This document shows positions 16,709-23,175 of a stretch of 23,175 nucleotides of DNA, piece after piece. This DNA is from Candidatus Cloacimonadota bacterium. Its GTDB lineage: Bacteria > Cloacimonadota > Cloacimonadia > Cloacimonadales > TCS61. Below the pieces are notes generated by a model. That model was given only the letters and a program-made list of their open reading frames with translations. It was not told the DNA's origin and did no database searches. The DNA lies in the NCBI GenBank assembly GCA_030668345.1, contig DAOUUD010000006.1, forward strand, positions 1 through 23,175, in the 5' to 3' direction. Both the position numbers and the translations under genes were made by a program. Within the stretch, counting starts at the first letter, position 1, and every line of letters starts with the position of its first letter.

Positions 16709-18655
16709 ATGAAGAAAATTCTATTACTCATATTCCTGCTGACAATATCAATATTATATGCAGAATATGTTGGAAAAGAAGAAGCAATAAAAATGCTTCA
16801 ACAGGCAAAAGCAGAAGATTATCCGGAAAGTAATGAAATCTATATTTCCAATGAAATTGTTAATCTGGATGAATACTGCCTGGGATATGAGATTTCCGAA
16901 TCTTATAAAAAAATTCTAACCGAAGGTGCAAAAAAAAACAACTCTGTGTTATTCTGGTATGATACAAATTATGGAGAGAAAGAAGTTCTATCAATTGAAC
17001 TTATCAAGAAAAGCGGTGAAATAATTTCTTTTGATCCAAACGAGATTTTGCAGGAAAAAGATAATAGCTTCATGGGTTGGAGTAATATTTATTCTGAAAC
17101 TTCCAAGATCCTTACTGCTGAAATTCCCAATATAGAAATTGGTGATATCGTTTATACTAAAGAAAAATATACTATTAAAAAAGCAAGAATGGAAAACAAT
17201 TTCTTTACTTCTTTTAATATTGAACCTTGGTCGAAATATCTCAATGATTATTTGGAAATAACCATTCCCAAAAGCAAGAAATTATTCATCCATGAAATTA
17301 ATAAAAAAGATTTCATATATGATCTTTCTAAAGAAGAAAAAAATGGAAATGTCATTTATAGCTGGAATACACAAAATAATCCTAAAATAATTTACGAGCC
17401 GGGTATGGAAATGTTCAATTTATTTGCGTTTCATATAAAGATAACAACCGTGGAAAGCTGGGAAGAAATTTCCCGCTGGTATTATGATATTGTAAAGCCG
17501 CACATGGAAGTGAATGATGCAATTAGAGAAAAAGTTAAAGAATTAACAAAAGGTATTACATCACGAAAAGAGAAAGCAGCAAAAGTGTTTTATTGGGCTG
17601 CACATAATGTTCGTTATCTGGGTGTAGATAAAGAAAAACACAGACCCGGATTTGAACCGCATGATGTAACTTATACATTTGAAACCAGGGGCGGAGTTTG
17701 CCGCGATAAAGCTGCATTATTAACTGCGATGCTGAGAGAAGCTGGAATTGGATCCGATGTCATTTTAATTTCTTCCGGTTCCAGGTTAAATCCCCAGGCT
17801 CCGATATTGTGGTTCAATCATGCTATTACAGTTTCTTATGATGAGGAAGGTAAACCGGAATTCATCTTTGACCCGACGGATGAAAATACAAAAGATTTTC
17901 TGCCCAAATATGAAGAAGACAACTCTTATTTAATTGCCTCTGAAAAAGGTGATACCCTGCGAACCACTCCCATTTCCAATCCATTGGAAAATAACTCAAC
18001 TGTAAATATCGATCTGAAAATCGACGAGCATTATAATGCGACAGGAACTATAGAGTATCTCTTTTCCGGGTTTTCCGATACAGTGATCAGATCAAGATTT
18101 TCAAGACTTAATAAATACGAGTTCAAAAAAACAGTTTCAAAGTTTGTGAGCAGCTTACATCCAAACACCAAATTGATCAGTTTTGACTATGTTGATCCTG
18201 CAAATAAAGAAGAGAATATGAAGATCACTGCTGATATTGAAATTGAAAACTACATTTCAGCATTTGGGAACAGGATATTCATTCCTTTTGAATCTTCCCG
18301 TTTGAATCTCAATACTTTCTATAACTATGTGATGAATCCTTTTGGATTAAGCGAAAGAAAATACGCTTTTAAACTTATGGGTGCATTCAGTTTTGATATT
18401 AATTATGAGATCGAGTTTATAAAAAATCTTGAATCATCATCTGTGCCGGATTTAGAACTTCTCGATTTTGAAGGTTTTACGACCACATTTAATGCTGAAC
18501 ATAAAGGGAATAATATGAAATTTAATTATCATTTTGAAAATAATAAAATCCATTTTAAGCAGGAACAATTCCAGGAAATAAAACAAAAACTGGCAAATTT
18601 AACAAAATATGAGAATCTTTATATTATTGCCAATATTGGAGGAGATAATGATTAG
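16709..18655 (+). CDS. Secreted DUF3857/transglutaminase-like protein, catalytic triad intact
   Basis: The product has 648 residues. Residues 1-18 form a signal peptide (cleavage likely after LYA). Residues from about 40 to 225 resemble the DUF3857 beta-rich domain. A transglutaminase/papain-like core covers about 285-395, with C331 in RGGVCRDKAALL, H371 in WFNHAI and D388 in FIFDPTDEN, so the triad is present. The rest (400-648) is beta-rich and unassigned. Such proteins are common in the FCB group and lie in the periplasm or at the cell surface; their substrate is not known, and activity could be peptidase, acyl transfer or cross-linking. AAGGAG lies five bases before the ATG. The last 8 bases overlap the next gene, a paralogue, implying paired synthesis. 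Confidence 0.85.
   Translation: MKKILLLIFLLTISILYAEYVGKEEAIKMLQQAKAEDYPESNEIYISNEIVNLDEYCLGYEISESYKKILTEGAKKNNSVLFWYDTNYGEKEVLSIELIKKSGEIISFDPNEILQEKDNSFMGWSNIYSETSKILTAEIPNIEIGDIVYTKEKYTIKKARMENNFFTSFNIEPWSKYLNDYLEITIPKSKKLFIHEINKKDFIYDLSKEEKNGNVIYSWNTQNNPKIIYEPGMEMFNLFAFHIKITTVESWEEISRWYYDIVKPHMEVNDAIREKVKELTKGITSRKEKAAKVFYWAAHNVRYLGVDKEKHRPGFEPHDVTYTFETRGGVCRDKAALLTAMLREAGIGSDVILISSGSRLNPQAPILWFNHAITVSYDEEGKPEFIFDPTDENTKDFLPKYEEDNSYLIASEKGDTLRTTPISNPLENNSTVNIDLKIDEHYNATGTIEYLFSGFSDTVIRSRFSRLNKYEFKKTVSKFVSSLHPNTKLISFDYVDPANKEENMKITADIEIENYISAFGNRIFIPFESSRLNLNTFYNYVMNPFGLSERKYAFKLMGAFSFDINYEIEFIKNLESSSVPDLELLDFEGFTTTFNAEHKGNNMKFNYHFENNKIHFKQEQFQEIKQKLANLTKYENLYIIANIGGDND
18638..18642 (+). 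promoter_or_regulatory. Ribosome binding site deciding the start of the second DUF3857 gene
   Basis: GGAGG lies five bases before ATG at 18648. This start gives a clean signal peptide; an in-frame ATG at 18609 would add 13 residues in front of it. Confidence 0.85.
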
Positions 18656-20522
18656 AAAAATATTCGCTCTGCTGCTGGTTGTTTTCGCATTTAATTTATT
18701 TGCCGATAGAATAGATGATATCATCAGAGATGTTCCCGGAATCGAAGAATATCCCGATGCTTCCGCTTTGAACGTGCTAACTGAGATCAATATGACAGTG
18801 GAAGAAGATTTTAGCTTCCAAAGACATATTTTCTATATTAAAAAAATGCTGAATTACAAAGGTAAGAAACGCTATTCTGATGTTAAAATAAGTTATAATG
18901 CGGATTATGAAGAAATCGAATTGGGACACTGTTTTACGATCGATACGGAAGGAACCAGGATTGAAATCCCTGAAAATCAAATTTATGATATGAATGATAC
19001 GGAATCGATCTTGTCTCCAGATTATATTAATTTCCGTGAAAAGATCATCAATTTCCCGCAGATAGAACCGGGATATTTTGTGGTGGTGGATTATACTATC
19101 ACCAATAAAAAGTGTGAGCCGGTGAATGGCGTTGAACATTTAAAAGAGACCAATCCGTATCTGAATAAAACCTTCACGATTAAATTTCCCACAAAATTCA
19201 AATTAAATTGCTATCACGATAAAGATGCTGTTAACTTCACTAAGAAAAAAGAAGGGAAATTTAATATTTATTCGTGGAATGTAAAAAATACAGCTATCTA
19301 TAAAGAGGAAAATAATTCTCCTTCTCTCCTGGTTTCCGGTACTCCCATAATATTCAGTTTTTATAAGAACTGGCATGAACTGGCTGTAGATAAATTATCA
19401 AAACTGAAAGATATTGAAACAGATACTTCCATTACTGAACTGGCAAAAACAATTATTGAAAATTGCAAGGATGATGAATCTAAAGTTTTGGCAGTTTATA
19501 AATATATGGCAGAAAATTTCAATGAAAAGAAATCATATACTTCAGAAATCGATTTTACACCGGAACCGTTGCCTGAAGTTTTTGAGAAAAAATTCGGTTC
19601 GGAAAAAGAACTCACAGCCCTGTTTATTGCATTATTGAAATCCGCCGGGATAAAAGATGTTTATCCTGCCGTGATTTTGAGTAAGAATGACAGGTTCTCT
19701 GAAATCCAGAAAAAATATGCTGTAAATAATTTCATGGATAGGATTTGCGTTTTCTGGAATAATGATCTTTATTGTCCCGGAAACAGTTATATGCCTTTTG
19801 CATTTGCAGGAAACAACGAGGTAAATATTCTTCTTGGCAACGATAAATATGAACTCATAAAATATAAAACTGAAAATGCTGTCTGTGAAGAAAATACTTA
19901 CAATTACTTGGTGAAAGATAATTCTGCAATAATCGAAGTTGAATCCGAATATTCAGGTAATATGAATTTTCAAAAAAGAGAAATGTTTCTAAATATGCCC
20001 GATGCTCAACGAAAGATCTGGTTCAATCAATTTCTTGGAGAAAAATCAGCAAAATTGTTGGATGGTCCGAATTTCTTGAATTTTGATAAGATAGATGAAA
20101 GTTTGAAAATGACCTATACCTTGGAATATAGCGATTTCCTGGTTGATCAGAAACCGTTTAAATATTTCAAACTGCTATCACCGAATTTCTCTTTAGATGT
20201 TGCACTCGATGAACGAGACAATAATTATCAGATCTCCGATAAGATATTTATCAGGGAAACTTTTATCATTGATATCAGCAATCTATCTAAAGGATCTGAC
20301 AAAATGGAACTTCTGAACAGTATAAAAAATATTACAGAATTTGTGATCAACGATAGAACTGCTTATTTCAAAATGGAATCCAAAATAGAAGAAGGGAAAA
20401 TAATCGTTAATAAAGAGATCTATATTCCGGAATGCATTATTTTCAATAAGAAATATCCGGAATTCAAGCAGTTTATTCTCTCAATACAAAATCCGATAAA
20501 TAACATGATCTTTTTGAAATGA
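18648..20522 (+). CDS. Secreted DUF3857/transglutaminase-like protein, catalytic triad lost
   Basis: The product has 624 residues with a signal peptide at 1-19 (cleavage likely after LFA). It is a paralogue of the preceding protein: the N-terminal pattern (EEYPDASALNVLTEINMT against EDYPESNEIYISNEIVN) and the DUF3857-like region align. The transglutaminase core (about 275-380) is recognisable from FGSEKELTALFIALLKSAGI, which aligns with GGVCRDKAALLTAMLREAGI of the partner. Where the partner has Cys, His and Asp, this protein appears to have E319, D364 and C376, so it should be catalytically inactive. It may act as a binding or regulatory partner of the active protein. Its ATG overlaps the partner's stop by eight bases. 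No function beyond this can be assigned. Confidence 0.8.
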   Translation: MIRKIFALLLVVFAFNLFADRIDDIIRDVPGIEEYPDASALNVLTEINMTVEEDFSFQRHIFYIKKMLNYKGKKRYSDVKISYNADYEEIELGHCFTIDTEGTRIEIPENQIYDMNDTESILSPDYINFREKIINFPQIEPGYFVVVDYTITNKKCEPVNGVEHLKETNPYLNKTFTIKFPTKFKLNCYHDKDAVNFTKKKEGKFNIYSWNVKNTAIYKEENNSPSLLVSGTPIIFSFYKNWHELAVDKLSKLKDIETDTSITELAKTIIENCKDDESKVLAVYKYMAENFNEKKSYTSEIDFTPEPLPEVFEKKFGSEKELTALFIALLKSAGIKDVYPAVILSKNDRFSEIQKKYAVNNFMDRICVFWNNDLYCPGNSYMPFAFAGNNEVNILLGNDKYELIKYKTENAVCEENTYNYLVKDNSAIIEVESEYSGNMNFQKREMFLNMPDAQRKIWFNQFLGEKSAKLLDGPNFLNFDKIDESLKMTYTLEYSDFLVDQKPFKYFKLLSPNFSLDVALDERDNNYQISDKIFIRETFIIDISNLSKGSDKMELLNSIKNITEFVINDRTAYFKMESKIEEGKIIVNKEIYIPECIIFNKKYPEFKQFILSIQNPINNMIFLK

Positions 20523-20610
20523 TGGATTCATTCTTCCTACCCGTTGCATCTGAATTTCTCAGTAAAAAGGAATTACATGAAATTATAACCTTATATTTAC
20601 CCTAACTTAA
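20523..20610 (+). other. Non-coding spacer with a stranded translation start
   Basis: Between the DUF3857 pair and the isomerase-like remnant there is no gene. AAAAAGG near 20564-20570 precedes ATG AAA TTA TAA (20577-20588), a start that stops after three codons. It may be the left-over 5' end of a deleted gene or chance. Confidence 0.3.
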
Positions 20611-20775
20611 GAAACTTCGCAGCGGGCAGAAGGCAAGATTGTGCAGACCGGCAAAGAAGAGAATCTCTGTCGTACACAGGTGAAGATCAAACTTAATAGC
20701 AATGCTGATGTGCAGGATCTTCTTACTAATCCCCTGGGCAATCACCTGGTGATGGTGGAAGGAAAAGAAAATTAA
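20611..20775 (+). pseudogene. 3' remnant of an L-fucose-isomerase-like gene
   Basis: After an in-frame TAA at 20608, 54 codons are open to TAA at 20773, without an ATG. The translation contains EGKIVQTGKEENLCRTQVKI, then a DVQDLLTNPLGNH stretch and VMVEGKEN at the end. The CRTQV...PLGNH pattern resembles, from memory, the C-terminal end of L-fucose or arabinose isomerase-like sugar isomerases; this family call is an inference. The base composition looks less AT-rich than the DUF3857 genes. With no start, no ribosome binding site and only the extreme C-terminus left, it is a decayed gene end. The GH31 gene lies 52 bases downstream, so both may come from one sugar-utilisation operon. Confidence 0.5.
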
Positions 20776-20785
20776 TATAAAGTGA

Positions 20786-20804
20786 CACGACACACTGTGG
20801 CGTG
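20786..20804 (+). promoter_or_regulatory. Imperfect 19-base palindrome before the GH31 gene
   Basis: CACGACACACTGTGGCGTG is symmetrical about a central C with one mismatched pair. With a one-base centre it is too tight for a good RNA hairpin at full length and looks more like a repressor operator, for example of LacI type. It lies 23 bases before the ATG. A promoter is not obvious. Confidence 0.3.
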
Positions 20805-20827
20805 AAACTGGTAAAAAGGAGTCTCCA

Positions 20828-23175
20828 ATGAAAAAGTTTAACTTAGTTTTAATTTCTATTATTTTATTCTTATTATTCAACTTTGTTTATGCGCAGGAAT
20901 ATGATCCCGTAGCCGATCCGGATGCGGTTGTCGTTTCAGAAAACGTTCGCTTTACCGTGCTTACACCAAGGGTTATTCGGATGGAGTGGGAGGAGAATGG
21001 TATTTTTGAAGACTATGCATCTCTGGTTTTTGTAAACAGGAAACTTCCTGTTCCAAAATTTAATAAACAGAATAAAGATGGCTGGCTGCAGATTGAAACA
21101 GATAAATTCACACTAAAATACAAAACAGGCAGCGGAAAATTTACCGATAAAAATCTTCAAATCGAATTTGATATGAATGGAACTGCAAAAGTATGGAAAC
21201 CTGGAAAGGAAAATACCGGCAACTTAAAAGGTACTCATAGAACATTAGACGGGTATGATGGAAATTTTCACTATTGGGCTAAGAAAGAAATTGATCTGGG
21301 ACAGGGAATTATTTCCAAAGACGGTTGGGTGGTGATCGATGATTCCGAAAGACCGCTTTTCGATAATTCGGAATGGGCATGGGTGATCCCCAGACCGAAA
21401 ATAGAACTGCAGGATTTCTACTTTTTCTGTTATGGTTATGATTATAAAACCGCCTTAAATGATTTTATCAAAACTGCAGGAAAAATCTCTCTACCTCCCA
21501 AATTTGCTTTCGGCACCTGGTGGTCACGTTATTGGGAATATACCGATTGGGAATTGCGCGAATTGATAAACGAATTTGAAATACATGATGTTCCGCTGGA
21601 CGTTCTGGTTGTAGATATGGACTGGCATATCACTTCCAAGCCCGAGTGGTATCAGGAAGATGGGAAAAAGATAATTGATCAAGCTGGACAATGGGCAGGC
21701 TGGACCGGACTTACCTGGAACAAGAACTATTTCCCCGACCCGCAGGATTTTTTGCAATGGACAGAGAAGAAAGAACTTAAGGTATGCATGAATCTTCATC
21801 CTGCCTCGGGAATACAGCCATTTGAAGAGAAATATCGGGAAATGGCAATAGCAATGGGTATCGATCCTGAATCACAAAAATATGTTCCCTTTGATATTGT
21901 TAACAAAGATTTTGCTAAGAACTTCATGAAGATCATTCTCCATCCCATGGAAGAAGACGGCGTGGACTTCTGGTGGTTGGACTGGCAACAGTGGAGCACT
22001 ACGAATATCAGCAATGTCAATCCCACGTTTTATCTTAATTATGTTTTCTTCAGTGATATGGAACAGCGCAATAAAAAACGCCCCTTGATCTTTCACAGAT
22101 ATGGTGGTCTGGGAAATCACAGGTACCAGATAGGATTTTCCGGCGATACTTTTGTAAACTGGAACTCTCTTGATTTTCAACCCTATTTTACTTCCACAGC
22201 TTCCAATGTGGGCTTTGGATTCTGGAGTCATGATATTGGCGGACACATGTATGGTGAAAATTCTCCCGAACTTTATACCCGCTGGATACAGTTTGGCATA
22301 TTCAGTCCGATAGTGCGGACACATTGTACAAAAGATCCCAAAATAAATCGCAGATTATGGTCCTATCCATTAGAAAATTTTTATGCTATGCGCAATGCTT
22401 TTCAATTGAGACATACACTTCTTCCCTACATTTATACTGCTGCCAGAGAAGCTTATGATACCGGTATTTCAATTTGTAGACCGATGTATTATGACCATCC
22501 AAAGACAGAAGAAGCATATAGTTACAAAAACCAATATATGTTTGGGAATGATATGTTGATAGCACCCGTAACGCAGCCGATGGAAGGGGACAGCCTGTTC
22601 GCCTCTAAGAAAATATGGCTGCCGCAAGGTGAGTGGATAGAATGGTGTTCCGGTACGAGATTAACAGGTGGAAAAACCATTGAACGAGCTTTTGCTCTGG
22701 ATGAAATTCCTGTCTATATCAAATCGGGAGCTATCATTCCCATGCAGCAGCAAATGAAGAGTGGCGGAGAAGAACCGGTCAATCCCTTGATCCTGACAAT
22801 TTTCCCGGGAGATTCCGGTGCTGCCAGAGTATATGACGACGAAGGAAATACCAGCAACTATAAAACAGGAGCTTATTCTTTTACAGATATTCATTTCGAA
22901 AAAAACAATAAAATGAAAGCGGTAATCGAACCTGTACAGGGAAGCTATCCTGGGATGCTGGAAACAAGGACTTACGAACTGAGATTGCCTCTTACTTTCC
23001 CGCCGGAAAATATCAAAGTAAACGGTAAAACGATCAATTATGCAAAAGATCTAAAAGCCGGTTCATGGACATATAACGGCGATGAATTGACCACATACAT
23101 CTCCACACCGGAATTCAGTGTTCAGCAAAAAGTAGAAGTTGAAATTAATTTTCCTGAATATGATATTGAATTACT
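20828..23175 (+). CDS. Secreted glycoside hydrolase family 31 alpha-glycosidase (partial)
   Basis: The frame is open from ATG at 20828 to the window's end (782 codons, no stop seen). AAGGAG lies six bases upstream. Residues 1-22 form a signal peptide ending FVYA, before QEYDP. An N-terminal beta-sandwich precedes the (beta/alpha)8 barrel. GH31 landmarks are the substrate-binding VDMDWH (262-267), the nucleophile D385 in DFWWLDWQQW, the acid/base D440 in GFSGDTFVNW, and ASNVGFGFWSHDIGGHMYG. The C-terminal beta domains start near PVYIKSGAIIP. The enzyme should cleave alpha-linked sugars in the periplasm or outside the cell with retention of configuration. The nucleophile motif DWQQ differs from the WxDMNE of classical alpha-glucosidases, so I do not name the substrate. 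Confidence 0.9.
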   Translation, partial: MKKFNLVLISIILFLLFNFVYAQEYDPVADPDAVVVSENVRFTVLTPRVIRMEWEENGIFEDYASLVFVNRKLPVPKFNKQNKDGWLQIETDKFTLKYKTGSGKFTDKNLQIEFDMNGTAKVWKPGKENTGNLKGTHRTLDGYDGNFHYWAKKEIDLGQGIISKDGWVVIDDSERPLFDNSEWAWVIPRPKIELQDFYFFCYGYDYKTALNDFIKTAGKISLPPKFAFGTWWSRYWEYTDWELRELINEFEIHDVPLDVLVVDMDWHITSKPEWYQEDGKKIIDQAGQWAGWTGLTWNKNYFPDPQDFLQWTEKKELKVCMNLHPASGIQPFEEKYREMAIAMGIDPESQKYVPFDIVNKDFAKNFMKIILHPMEEDGVDFWWLDWQQWSTTNISNVNPTFYLNYVFFSDMEQRNKKRPLIFHRYGGLGNHRYQIGFSGDTFVNWNSLDFQPYFTSTASNVGFGFWSHDIGGHMYGENSPELYTRWIQFGIFSPIVRTHCTKDPKINRRLWSYPLENFYAMRNAFQLRHTLLPYIYTAAREAYDTGISICRPMYYDHPKTEEAYSYKNQYMFGNDMLIAPVTQPMEGDSLFASKKIWLPQGEWIEWCSGTRLTGGKTIERAFALDEIPVYIKSGAIIPMQQQMKSGGEEPVNPLILTIFPGDSGAARVYDDEGNTSNYKTGAYSFTDIHFEKNNKMKAVIEPVQGSYPGMLETRTYELRLPLTFPPENIKVNGKTINYAKDLKAGSWTYNGDELTTYISTPEFSVQQKVEVEINFPEYDIEL

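Noticed and set aside
18609..18647. Earlier ATG for the second DUF3857 gene
   Set aside because: It would bury the signal peptide; GGAGG before 18648 fits the later start.

Overview
The window is bacterial chromosomal DNA, moderately AT-rich by eye, with tightly packed genes all on the + strand. The house-keeping half gives no firm taxonomic call. Paired secreted DUF3857/transglutaminase proteins, a BrnTA module of the KNPY...KKQVTLRL type and the style of the RNA polymerase subunits suggest a Gram-negative anaerobe of the FCB superphylum. Cloacimonadota or a relative is my best guess, at low confidence.

Region 1 (1-11575) is one long expression block: the end of rplJ, then rplL, rpoB, rpoC, rpsL, rpsG and fusA. 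It is a fusion of the classical 'rif' (L10-L12-beta-beta') and 'str' (S12-S7-EF-G) operons. The gaps from rpoB to fusA are 11 to 24 bases and hold no terminator. The only large internal gap, between rplL and rpoB, carries a perfect 13-bp stem and a second small palindrome with a T-run, which fits an attenuator separating ribosomal-protein from polymerase expression. A hairpin follows fusA; tuf is not next to it.

Region 2 (11666-16093) holds prmC (release-factor methyltransferase), murA (first step of peptidoglycan synthesis), mnmA (tRNA 2-thiouridylase) and wecB (UDP-GlcNAc 2-epimerase). These are ordinary conserved genes for translation and cell envelope. The signature catalytic residues I checked are present.

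Region 3 (16085-20827) is accessory. A brnT-brnA toxin-antitoxin pair lies directly after wecB. Just beyond it is a second, diverged copy of only the last ~20 codons of wecB, including its stop. So the module is bracketed by two versions of the same gene end. Next come two overlapping genes for secreted DUF3857/transglutaminase-like proteins. The first has an intact Cys-His-Asp triad; the second has lost all three residues. After them lies a 54-codon 3' remnant that resembles the end of an L-fucose-isomerase-like gene.

Region 4 (20828-23175) is a secreted GH31 alpha-glycosidase that runs off the window. The isomerase remnant and the GH31 gene may be what is left of a sugar-utilisation locus.

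The strongest leads are the gene-end duplication around brnTA, the active/dead transglutaminase pair, the two 3'-only gene remnants bracketing that pair, and an EF-G whose domain IV tip lacks the usual histidine. I saw no tRNA, rRNA, CRISPR array or transposase.
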